Assembly (NCBI GenBank): GCA_021029095.1
Contig: JAJOHG010000164.1
Coordinates: forward strand, 1-55,438
Origin: Phellopilus nigrolimitatus
Lineage: Eukaryota > Basidiomycota > Agaricomycetes > Hymenochaetales > Hymenochaetaceae
DNA length: 55,438 nucleotides
Direction of reading: 5' to 3'
Position numbers and translations under genes: made by a program. Below, piece after piece: positions 45,819 through 55,438 of the stretch (positions within the stretch are counted from its first letter, which is position 1; each line of letters begins with the position of its first letter). The notes below the pieces were generated by a model. It searched no databases. It worked only from the letters and a program-made list of their open reading frames with translations, and had not been told where the DNA came from.

Positions 45819-46789
45819 CTCAATCTCTCGGCTGTAAGCACACGCAACCTAGGCGTGCCCCTCGGCATCCCAACAACCCTGTCCGGGGTCTCTCTCTTCC
45901 TCCTCTTTCCATCTCTTTCTATTCTCTCTTCTTCTCTCCTCCTCCTTCAAAATATTATCTTGTCTTGTCATCTATCTCTTGTTCTACAAAGCACTCTTAT
46001 TTTTATTTTATTGTATTTTTCGTCGTAACCAGCAGCCGTAAAGTACTAATTTGCCAAAAGGGGGTGATTGCCACAGATTGATACCCAGCCACACTCCCAA
46101 TTTGGGGCTCGTAGACATCTTGTCAAATTGCATGGTGACAATGACAGCTGGCGTTGTTGCTACATAGCTGTTGGGCGAGGATCTCCATGCCATTTTCGTG
46201 GAGATGACCTTGGACTTACAGAATCTCAAATTTGCAATGTCTTCTTTGCATATAATGATGATGATTTTTTATAGTTGAAATTCCATGATTCCATGCCTTT
46301 GTTAACCTAGCCAAGAGTGAAACTTTACACCGCAGAAAGGGTCATTTAAAATGTAAATTTATGTAAAGCTCATGGGCAGGGTATTCTAAACAGATGCCAA
46401 TATGATTCTCAACCACTCAAAGACTGCCAAAAAATGTAGCTTGGATTACATTGAGGGTTATGCCACAACATATACAGGATCAGCCTTAGCTAGTTTCTCC
46501 TCAAATCAACATATTTTTATCTTGGTGCTGCCTGGACGATACTTGGAAAGGGGGGGACACCTCACTTCGTTTATAAGGAAACACCATCAAATAAACACCG
46601 TCAAATTAAATATCTAAGACGAAAGAAAAGATTAAAATGTATACAGTGCGTTTCCTAATGGACGGACAGCGGCTTGCAGCTCGGGAATAAAAAATAAGGA
46701 ACATGCTAGCATAATGTTATAGGAAGAAGAAACTCAAAAATAAATATGTACCATACCCATCCATCCACTTCTAGCCAAGCCCGTCCACC
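45819..46789. promoter_or_regulatory. Upstream region of the bZIP gene with long polypurine tract
   Basis: Read on the bZIP coding strand, 45948-45891 is a nearly pure GA tract of about 58 nt, likely part of the 5' UTR or promoter. The rest (46010-46789) is AT-rich without a supported gene and includes the 3' region of the LCB3-like gene. Confidence 0.45.
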
Positions 46790-48934
46790 TCACGGGTGCA
46801 CGCCCCACCCGAGCACCTCGAACATAATCGGAACCAGCCCCGTCGCGAGCACGCCAATTCCAGCGTACACGACCACCTTCGTTAGCACTGCATTTCGCGT
46901 CAGAGCACGTCGGACAAGATAAACAAGAAACACGCACCGTCGGCGTCGTAGTGCTTCACGACTTCCTCGTCCTCGCTCACTGCATCCTCATCCGCCGTTC
47001 CCGCACGCTTTACCGCCCTCGAGTCAAAGTTGGTGCCACTGGTGCCGCCGCCGCCGCCGCCGCCGCCGTAAATAGACCCGTTCGGAGCGCCCATCGGTGC
47101 GAGGTACTCGCTCCCTGCTCCCTTCTCACCCCAGTACCCGCCATCGGACCGTTTGCGGCCCTTCCCGTACACCTTCCGCCTCTTCATGCCCCCCATCTCG
47201 TCGTCTCGCTCGCCGCGTTCATGCAGCGTCGCAGGCAGATCCATAACACTCGGGATCGGGTGCAGCCCGCCTTCGGGCACCGCGCCCGCGTACTCCGTCG
47301 CAGGCGTGTAGAACCGACGGTTCGGCAAGCCCGCCCCCGCCGGCAGCACGTTCGCCAACACGAGCCGCGGCAGCGCGCGCGTCGCGAGCCACCGGAAGAT
47401 CGGGGGCAGCAGTGAATGCAGCACGAACTTCGCGAGCAGCCGCCACGCGAAGATCAGCGCGATGCCTAGCGTTAGCTTCAGCAGCGCCATCCCCCACCAT
47501 GCCCCCGCCAAGCGCCAGGCCGACGCGTGGGAAGACAGCGGGGGCGAGAGGAAGGGCAGCGCCTTCCCTGCCATGTGTGACGCGAGCCGTTTGTCGTCAA
47601 AGTCCACGAACACCGCCGCCCACCGCACGAGGAGCATGCCCGCGATGACGCTCACGAACGCGATCGCGTCCTCGAAGCACGGGCAGTCGTCCACCGGCTG
47701 TGGGTGCCAGTGAACCATCAGCCCGCACAGAAGCGCGATCGCCAGAGGGCCAACCCAGCTCGGCCACGCGGAATCACCCGACGCACCGACTACCCATGCC
47801 TCGATAGGCGACCACCAAAGCGCATGCGCGCCCCACACGCCCGTGCCGAGCGCGACGCCAACGACGCAGTCTGTAATCGAGTGCATGCCCGTGTACAACC
47901 GCCCGAAGACGATGGAGACCGCGTATAAGGAGAGAAACACGCAAAGGAACGAGTACGTGAGCGTTGAGATGGCAGCCGAGGTGAAGTACTGTCTGTGGAC
48001 GAGAGAGTAGATGTACAACGCGATCGAGACGCTGTTCGTTGAATGTGTGCTGGGAAAGCCATACTCAAGGTGATGTGTGCCGATAGCTGGGAGTCGCAAC
48101 TTTAAAAATGAAACGAAAATAATAACGAACGAATAACATACTGAGACGAGAGACTGGTGGCGCGTAAGGCCTTGGCGCACAAATAAGATCCTTGATAAAC
48201 GAAGACACATATACACCCATCCCGAGCACGAAAACCAGCCTGCCCACTTATTAGCCCTACGCCTTCAAATAATCGATTATATAAAACCACGATGCTCACC
48301 CTCGCCCGACCTCCGGGAATCCGAAGAAAAACAGCGCTGGAAGGGCGGTCATGAAGAACGTGTGCGTGCCCAGCGAGCTCGTGTACACGAAGTACGCGTC
48401 CAGCCACGGCGCACGCACGCGCGCCTGCAGGCGCGCGACCAGCGCCGACTCTGCTTCCAGCCGCCGCATCACGAGCTGGCGCGCTGCCGCCCGCCACGGC
48501 GCGAGCGAGCGCACGTAAAACTCTTCGGGCGCGGTGCCGACTGCGTCAGACGGTACCGGTGCTGATGATTCGTTCCATGGCGAGCTAGACAGTCCTGTGT
48601 TGACCAAAGTGTGCGAGCTCGCGCTCGACGCGTTCTCCGCGGGCTGGTCTAGTAAAACCCGCTTTTCCTCCTCACCGTGGATGTCGTGAATGATGTCGTT
48701 ATGTAGCGCTTCGGTCCTCAGATCCAGATCTGCGCGAGGAAATTTCTCGCTCATAGCCAAGTCATCAAGGGTTCTCATCGTCGCGGGGTCGTTGAAGTCA
48801 AGCAGGTCGTGAAGATATGGCGTCGTCGACGTCGTCGACAACGTCCTCAAGTTCAGCTCCACTGCCTGTCTCGAACGGCAAAACGGCCGATTTGAAATGG
48901 CTAATTTTGATTTACTAAATTTGATGTCGATCAT
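46790..48934 (-). CDS. LCB3: Sphingoid long-chain-base-1-phosphate phosphatase (PAP2 superfamily)
   Basis: ER membrane enzyme that dephosphorylates dihydrosphingosine/phytosphingosine-1-phosphate for reuse in ceramide synthesis. Exons 48300-48934, 48142-48239, 46938-48086 and 46790-46887 (659 aa from the first ATG; 48778 is an alternative start). All three phosphatase motifs are present: KDLICAPRP (C1, K228/R235), YGFPSTHSTN (C2, H259) and SIVFGRLYTGMHSITD (C3, R307/H313/D317). Several transmembrane segments flank them (AYFVYTSSLGTHTFFMTALP, LVFVLGMGVYV, TYSFLCVFLSLYAVSIV). A cytosolic C-terminal tail carries a poly-Gly run coded by a GGC/GCC microsatellite (about 47040-47070), and a last exon adds a final helix, VVVYAGIGVLATGLVPIMF. 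The last intron uses a GTGCGT donor at 46937. Confidence 0.94.
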
Positions 48935-49758
48935 GATTGGACCCCGAACTAAACTTGTATTACTGAAAGCAGTTTAAGCTCGAAATATCGAGCTGTAGAC
49001 AGCCCTGGGATAATAGCCTAAACTACTAGGGGAAACGACCCCAACGCTAAAACTAACGCGAAGACCGAGGAGTAGGCTTGACCACTGCAGTCGAGTTGTT
49101 GGCAGTGTAGAAAAAGAATCAGGCTTGTAGCCAGTACACACTTTCGATTGGAGCGTTCAACGTCTGTATGTATATTGCTTCAGCTCACCCGTTCTTGACG
49201 GCCAATGGAACTTGAGAGGTCATTAAAATATAATAAATGCAAGCCTTTAGTGATCATAAGCCACAGTATAGCTGAGATATAAAGCACTCAAATACACTAT
49301 AGTAAACCGTTATTGCATTTTATCCACTTCAAAACTCCCTGACACAATACTCCATCGACTAGTCTCATTAGCAGAGTCACGTTTAGAACTTGCATGACGA
49401 TTTTGGATTCTGCGTAGATAAGTACCATTAAAAACGTGAAGAAAGGCTCGCATCCTGTGCCAATGCTTTCAAAGCAGACCATCCAAGAACTAAACAAAGG
49501 AAAGGGGAGAGGAGTAAATAACTTCCTCATGGGAAAGAAAGTGATGTACATAAAGCTCTATGGAGAACGAAAAATACAAGCGAGCCTCAGGACGACAAGA
49601 ATTAGGAATTTCAGAGCTAAACAGGTGAATCGTTTAATATTCCTTCCGAGAAATGTGATCTGAAATAGCAGAACGGAAGAAAGGGTAGAAAAGACAATTC
49701 TTATGTCCCCCATCGACCTGCTAAACAAAAGCGATGTAAGCAAACTGTGAAGCAAGTA
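48935..49758. other. Intergenic between two minus-strand genes
   Basis: Includes the LCB3-like promoter and the 3' region of the F-box gene. A polyadenylation-type AT-rich stretch is present at 49220-49320. No gene supported. Confidence 0.4.
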
Positions 49759-51571
49759 TTAAGATCTCGGTACGCACAACGGATAATCTCGGAGCTCAGT
49801 CACACCAATGCGCTTTCTAAGCAGCCGCATTGTACTAGTCAAGTCTTCGACCTCCTTCTCCAACTCCTGCACGCGTTTCACCAGGCCCTCTGCCGCTTTT
49901 CTCTCTTCATTCAATTCCGCGCGAAGCACTGTCATGATCTTGTTAAACTCCTCCTGTTTTTCGTTGTTCCAAATCCTGTTGTTAAAGCTTGCTCCGCGCT
50001 TGGAACTCATAACGTCGTCGATGTAGCGGAACCAGGAGGTATTGGCGTATACGAGGCACTTCGGACCTAATATCTTGCTGAGGTAGAGTGCAAGGGGGTA
50101 AAGCATATCGCCTTTCGGAGAAACACCGAGATTGAATTTTTCGAGGCGACCGGGAAGGACATCGATAAAATCGACAGGTCGGCGCGGCGGAAGGTCGACA
50201 CAGTCGACGTAGAAATCCAGGTAAACTAACTTGGGACATATGGATATGATATGCGGAAGGATATCCAGCGATAGCATAGGCTTTTCGAATATAATAGGCT
50301 CGTTGTTGAGAGAAAGTTTCTCCAGCTTAGTCCAATCCTTCAGCAATGTGCTCACATCAGCATTTGTGAGCCTCAGCGGTCGATGATACGAGAAATAGAA
50401 GACGGTGAGATGTTTCAGATCACGAATCGGAAGTAAGGTCGCGAGAGTTACGATATCCAGTTCCACGCCGTCTCCATTGGTGAGACCAAGGGCGTCTTCC
50501 GCCTCGACCATATCGGCAGCGTGCTCTGGAATCAGATCCAGCGTGAATGACTTCAACTGGAGAACGAATCGAGACGCGCATACGATGAAGTCGAAAACTG
50601 CTCGAGACGTTTCTAATTCCCGGGAATAAATGCCTAGACGAGTGAGATTCGGCATAGCCCCCGTCGAGATGAAGTTATTGAGCTCTTTGAGGCCAATCCC
50701 CACAGAGAGAGATGTTAGAAGGTGAAAAGCACCATTCGGTAGTACCGGTGAGAATTCGTCCATATCCTTCAAATTTCCAGAGCTACATGATCTGCGGTGC
50801 TCGAACTCGATCGTGTTCAACTGTGGCAACGTCGCGGCAGCCTCGGCGATAGTAGATGTGAATGAAAAGAGAGGAATAGTGAGTTTCCGAAGACTATTCA
50901 AGTCTCGAATCAAGGCAGACAAGCTTTCGCCAAAAGTCTCCATGGAAAAGAGCATGTGTATCCCTAAGGTCTCCAACTTAGGTGTTCGATAAACAATCTC
51001 CTGAAAGAAAATTAAATTGATAGGCTCGTCGTTGGGCAACCTTACTATCAAGCGTTTCAAGCTCTCGTCCATGAAGATAGCCGAAAGCTGTAGTGCGTTG
51101 GAGTCATTGTGTGAGGAAAGATATAATTCGATAAGTCTCGGTGTGAGACTTGGTGTTCGTCTGTCTCGCGAGATTGTGAGCAGGAGACTACTAGAGAGCT
51201 TGGAGACCGTGTCTGTCTCGACGGTGAGATATCTCACGCGTTCTGAGTACTGATAGAATCTACGCCAATCCTTTGGAGTAATGCTTCGTGTGAACGCACG
51301 CTCCTAGCCGAAAATAAATAGGGCTACTCAGACATAATGTCGATTTAACTCTTCATTTATGCGTACTCACATAGTCATCCGTTAATGGGGCCAAAATGGA
51401 GAGTAGCGGAATCGGGGACTCCAGGTCTTTCCATAGCTCATTCAGGGCGTCATTCGACCAGAGCGAGCAGACTCGCGCGCATCGCGATTGTGTTTCTCGA
51501 TCAGCCAGTCCAAAGATGTTGGCTCGAAGTTCAGGGGTTAAGAACACTGGATGCTCTGGTCGAGTCTCCAT
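49759..51571 (-). CDS. F-box-like, leucine-rich-repeat-like protein
   Basis: Likely substrate adaptor of an SCF ubiquitin ligase, of the large expanded Agaricomycete F-box family. Exons 51371-51571 and 49759-51303 give 581 aa. The N-terminus resembles an F-box: VFLTPELRANIFGLAD and RCARVCSLWSNDALNELWK. The centre contains irregular leucine-rich repeats (LETLGIHMLF, LRKLTIPLF, LPQLNTIEFEH, LTRLGIYSRELE, LKHLTVFYFSYH, LVYLDFYVDCVD). The C-terminal 60 residues form a coiled coil (RAELNEERKAAEGLVKRVQE), which is less usual. Substrate unknown. Confidence 0.88.
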
Positions 51572-51989
51572 TTCAATGTGAGCTAGCGACGAAGACTAAG
51601 GCTGCCGCGTTCGTCCAGACATGAAGAGTATGAAATAAGTTGGTAGATCCGAATGACCGGACTTGAATCAAGTTCTGGTGAACATTTGACACGCTGTAAG
51701 GTGTGACGGGTGGTGGTGTTTTATGTAATATCCTCTTGTAAGAAATTGGCTTGGATCTCGGTGAAAAAAAATCGTTCATTAATGCACCGTAGTGATATAA
51801 AATTGTTTTACTCAGAGGAGAAAGACCTCGGATTCTCTAACGGCGAAAATTTCACAAACAGAGCTGGGTGGAAGGTTTGAGGAGGAAAATTAGCGAGCCG
51901 GAACCACTCAATTGCAATTATTACAGTGACGTGTTATGTAACAGGCTACAACAAGGCGCGCCATCGCCGCCGTTGGCTCGTTGTCTTCA
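51572..51989. promoter_or_regulatory. Divergent promoter between the F-box gene and the eIF4E-like gene
   Basis: 418 nt between two divergent start codons. A minus-strand frame at 51573-51779 is not supported as a gene. No clear TATA box on either side. Confidence 0.4.
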
Positions 51990-53426
51990 ATGATGACCAC
52001 CATTCAACAAGACTTATCTTCCTCGAATGCGGTAGCACCCGCAGTAGAGGTTAGCGCTCCTGTCAAGCCTGAGAAAGCCTCAGGGACGGCGCGCATGCCA
52101 CCGTCGCTCAATCAGCTTGCTGCTCGTATCGGTGCTACTGGAAACACTGTCGCACCGCTATCGTCGGCTCAGTCGTCCTCGCGCCCCCGTCTTGCTGCTC
52201 AGTTGCTTCGTACTGGCTCGCAAGTGTCTTTGGTTAGCACAGTTACATCAACTGCTGACTCAACAGCAGTCAACCCGCCGACAACGCGCTCGGCCTCCCC
52301 CGCTACGTCTAGCCGGGCGTCTTCTCCGCTGTCAGCTGTAGCTACTGGCGGTGAGCCATTGACGACCGATAAAGTGGAGAGGTTGAATGCGGAGACGGAG
52401 AAGAAAATGCCGGTGGGATACAAGAATATTCCCAGTCTCGACGCGATCACCGCGCGAATGGCCATGACACGCGCTCTTAGCATCGATGGCAGCCACAGGC
52501 CACCCGAGCCAGAGACTTACGAGGACCCTAAGACGCCTGGAATACCGCAAAAGGTCCCTGAGCACCCGCTACAATATCCCTGGTAAAGAATGCTTTATCT
52601 TCTGAAATAAACGTTTGATGGCTTATGCAGCCGCAGGACACTCTACCACGACACGAAGTCCAAACCGCCTTATTTAGCCGCGCCGCCTGTCGTGGAAGGT
52701 GCACATGTGCCTCCAGTCCCTGCAGAGACGGGTGATTACGAGGCTGGTCTGACTGTGATTGGCGATTTTGATACCGTCGAAACTTTCTGCCGGTACTTCA
52801 ATTGGCTTAAGCCGCCATCCAAACTCGAGCGTAATTCGAATTATCACCTCTTCAAGTCTGGAATTAAGCCGATGTGGGAGGATGAGGCGAATGCGAATGG
52901 CGGCAAGTGGGTACTGACGATGAAGAACAACCCACAGCTACTTGACCGTTGCTGGAGCTGGCTCGCGATGGCACTGGTAGGCGAGGAAATCGACGATGGC
53001 GACGAGATATGCGGTGCCGTCGTGAGTCTGCGAAGCAAGGTCGACCGTATCCAACTGTGGATTCGCAGCAAAGACGATATTGAACGGGTAAACAGCATCG
53101 GCAAGAAGCTGGTGAAGACGTTGGACGTCTCCGAAGCTGATGGGATTGGCCTGGAGTTTCAAGTACGTTTTTTATACCTTTCGTTCACGTTGATGTGATA
53201 GAGCTTTCACCCTTGACAGTATAACAGCGAGGATCGTCCCCCACCAAATAAATTCCTTGCAATCCACTCTTCCCTCCCTCAGTCGTCCTTCAGGTCGACC
53301 TTTAGTCAAGGTCACGCCAGCAGCCCGACACAAGGGTCAAGCGATAGCCCAGCCAGTGCAGGGTCTGGCAGCGCTTTTGGTGGGTTTGGTGTAGGCAGCT
53401 CGGCGTGGAGAGGGAAGAGAGGCTGA
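51990..53426 (+). CDS. eIF4E-family cap-binding protein, divergent (4EHP/class II-like)
   Basis: Binds the mRNA 5' cap; class II members usually repress translation. Exons 51990-52582, 52637-53162 and 53220-53426 give 441 aa. A Ser/Thr/Ala-rich N-terminal extension of about 190 residues precedes the core: EHPLQYPWTLYHDTKSK, IGDFDTVETFCRYFNWLKPP, SNYHLFKSGIKPMWEDEANA, GGKWVL, DRCWSWLAMALVGE, EICGAVVSLR, RIQLWIRSKDD. Cap-sandwiching Trp102 (PMWEDE), Trp113-, Trp130- and Trp166-type positions remain. Trp46 is Tyr, the Trp56 position has no Trp, and the Trp73 position (eIF4G contact) is Cys. The sequence is closer to 4EHP than to canonical eIF4E. The C-terminus is Ser/Gly-rich and ends SAWRGKRG. 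Confidence 0.92.
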
Positions 53427-53631
53427 TCGCTCGGACTTCTGTAAACGAAATGAAAGATCGTGTACGAGTCAATTGTAACATTTTTGGGACTTCAGATGGT
53501 ATTATGCAGGCCAGGGAATCTGCTCCGACAATCAGTTTGATTTAAGTTTATACTCGCAGTGGTTCGATTGGTACATGGTCAGGCATATCATTTACTCAGA
53601 CATTGGGAGATTTATTACTGATAATTCCTAG

Positions 53632-55438
53632 CTACCAGCCATCCACGAGCGGGAACTTGGATTTTGAAGGATGGACAATAATCATTCGTTTGATCGTGAA
53701 ATTATCGATGTCGAACCTTCCATATCCTGTCGCTCCTCTGTAAAGCAGCATTAAGCAGGTGCTACCCTGTAAATAAAATACAAAAACATTCACCCAAGAC
53801 CTGCGACGCCGAGACTTGCTTCCGTGTGGAAGGTTGCTCCGTTGATTGACGTATTCCCTAAGAAACGTTGAATTGACTCTTGAAATGAAGATTGTATGGG
53901 ACACTGTCCATGAAAACTCACCCGAACGGATCTGGGATGCAACGTCGAGAGCTCGATTGATGTCCTTAGTCCAGACTGAGGCTGACAATGAGTACTCAGT
54001 CGCATTTGCCATCTCGATCGCCTCGTCCACTGTGTCGACGACAGCGATCCCGACAACTGAATAAGATGAAGACAGGTTGGAAACCTATCTATGCAAATTA
54101 AGATGCAAGGAAATCCCACCTGGACCAAAGCTCTCCCTTTCCCATGCACGCATTCCGGGTCTCACGCCCTTAATTAGATGCGGCTGCACGACCGTGCCCT
54201 CCCTGTTCAAATCTCCAACAAGTAGTTCCGCGCCCGAGTCGCGTGCCTCCCTCACCATGCTCACGACGTTCTCCGCGGAGCCCTCGCTGAACAGAGCGGA
54301 AAGCTGCGTGGCAGGATTCGTCAGTGGGTTGCCGGCTTGTAGGTTCGCAAAGTGCGATTGCAGCTTGGGAATAAGTGACTCGGCTGCCTCGCGCTGCACG
54401 ATGACGCGCTCGGTGGACATGCAAATCTGGCCTGAGTGCAGCATGGCGCCGTGTGCTATGCCGCGTGCCGCACCGTCGGTGTCTGCGTCGTTGAGCACCT
54501 AACTTCTTAGGTGAGCACCTACGTTAGGATATACGAACTATTTCTTACGACAGCAGGCGCTTTGCCTCCCAACTCAAATACACATGGTTTGAGGTACTTG
54601 GCCGCTTCTCCGGCAAGAATCTTTCCAACACGGTCACTACCTGTGAACTTTTGAGGGAATTTTAGATCCAAACTCACATCCTGCAGAGCATATTTCACTC
54701 ACATTAACATGTCTGATGAGAGGATTACCAATAAGCTCTGCAGTCAGCTTCGGCGAGCTCTCCCGGGACATGGAAATATAGTTTAGGACGCCAGGAGGCA
54801 AGCCAGCCTTGAAGTCTACGGGTCAGTATATGTCCATTGTTGGAGATGCGATGAAGGCTGTCACCTCATGCATAAGCTCCACAACAATTTCCTGTGACCC
54901 AAGGGCTGTACTCTGAGGACTTCAAAAACTACAGTGTTCCCCACATATGAGAGGAATGAGTATGGCCCGGAAGGTCAACGTGACAGGTGCATTCCAGGGA
55001 GCTATGGAAAGCCTACATGACATGTGGAGATTAATCGAAATGTTGAAAAGTCAGTAAAAATATGCGACGAACACTGCACCATGAGCTCTTCTCTGGACAA
55101 TAACATGCCCTCCGATCGCTGATGAGGATGGGAATCTCCCCCTTGACCTGGCTACCAGCGACGCCGCCTCAAGGATGCCGCCGCGAGATCCACGATGTTT
55201 ATCATCACCCAGGAATCGGTGGCGGCCGTCTCGTCTTGTAAGGCCTGTTTGAATTTATTCTTGTACTTCTCTGTCTGCACGAGATCTGCAGCTTTGAGGA
55301 AAATATCACGCTTTTTTGCTGCAAGGGTGCGCTCCCAAGCGTCGAATGCCTTCCCCGCTGCTTCGACCGCATCCTGTTAGGTGTCGAGCTCAGCATGACC
55401 TCACATACGGATAAATAATTAAAAGGCTGACCTTACAA
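53632..55438 (-). CDS. Aldehyde dehydrogenase, 5' part frameshifted and running off the window
   Basis: NAD(P)-dependent aldehyde oxidation, of the vanillin/salicylaldehyde-dehydrogenase-like type. The 3' exons are clean: 54703-54807, 54549-54647, 54120-54498, 53922-54056, 53794-53857, 53632-53737. They carry FTGSDRVGKI (NAD binding), FELGGKAPAV (catalytic Glu), HSGQICMST (catalytic Cys), ERESFGP, VWTKDINRAL and GATGYGRFDIDNFTIKR. Upstream, exon 55373 downward reads DAVEAAGKAFDAWERT and continues through EAASLVARSRG, HVIVQRRAHGAVF, IAPWNAPVTLTFRAILIPL and SSEYSP, but these pieces lie in different frames. At least four apparent single-base shifts occur (about 55190, 54939-54942, 54924-54928, 54903-54905), three of them in homopolymers. 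The last two bases (55437-55438) are the end of the preceding exon. So this is either a pseudogene or affected by base-call errors. Confidence 0.85.

Noticed and set aside
31375..53426. Idea that DCP1, the 4EHP-like gene and the CCCH/RBR gene form an mRNA-decay cluster
   Set aside because: They are separated by unrelated genes over more than 20 kb on both strands; fungal housekeeping genes are rarely clustered this way.

Overview
This window is nuclear DNA from a filamentous basidiomycete, most likely an Agaricomycete. The genes are split by many short introns (about 45-75 nt, GT..AG). Genes sit densely on both strands with no operons, and the proteins are fungal types: a PDR/ABCG full transporter, an Lcb3-type phosphatase, Atp19, a DUF2264 protein and an Agaricomycete-style 'HSDLK' kinase. 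All exon boundaries were deduced by eye from reading frames, splice signals and family conservation. None has transcript support.

Layout from left to right. (+) 3' part of S-adenosylhomocysteine hydrolase; (+) Bin3-type RNA methyltransferase; (+) 18-exon PDR-type ABC transporter; a 2.5-kb gene-poor stretch holding one possible gene relic; (+) large disordered protein with a conserved C-terminal module; (+) protein kinase fused to a duplicated copy of that disordered tail and module; (-) zinc alcohol dehydrogenase; (-) three-CCCH-finger/RBR E3 ligase fusion; (+) small ATP synthase subunit k (Atp19); (+) serine-rich coiled-coil protein; (-) DUF2264 protein; (-) small heat-shock protein interrupted by one stop; (+) decapping subunit Dcp1; (+) PLAC8 protein; a 39-nt-arm hairpin; (-)(-) two paralogous helical proteins with a central hydrophobic hairpin; a 484-bp TTA-flanked MITE; (-) bZIP factor; (-) Lcb3-type sphingoid-base phosphatase; (-) F-box protein; (+) divergent 4EHP-like eIF4E; (-) aldehyde dehydrogenase, frameshifted near the right edge and running off the window.

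Functional links. S-adenosylhomocysteine hydrolase removes the by-product of methyltransferases such as the neighbouring Bin3-type enzyme. Dcp1, the 4EHP-like protein and the CCCH/RBR protein all point to mRNA turnover or translational control, but they are scattered, so this is probably chance linkage. Nothing here looks like a secondary-metabolite cluster.

The most distinctive items are (1) the kinase/disordered-tail fusion made by local duplication, (2) the pair of uncharacterised proteins at 36.8-40.6 kb whose helix-hydrophobic hairpin-helix layout suggests membrane insertion, and (3) the CCCH-RBR fusion.
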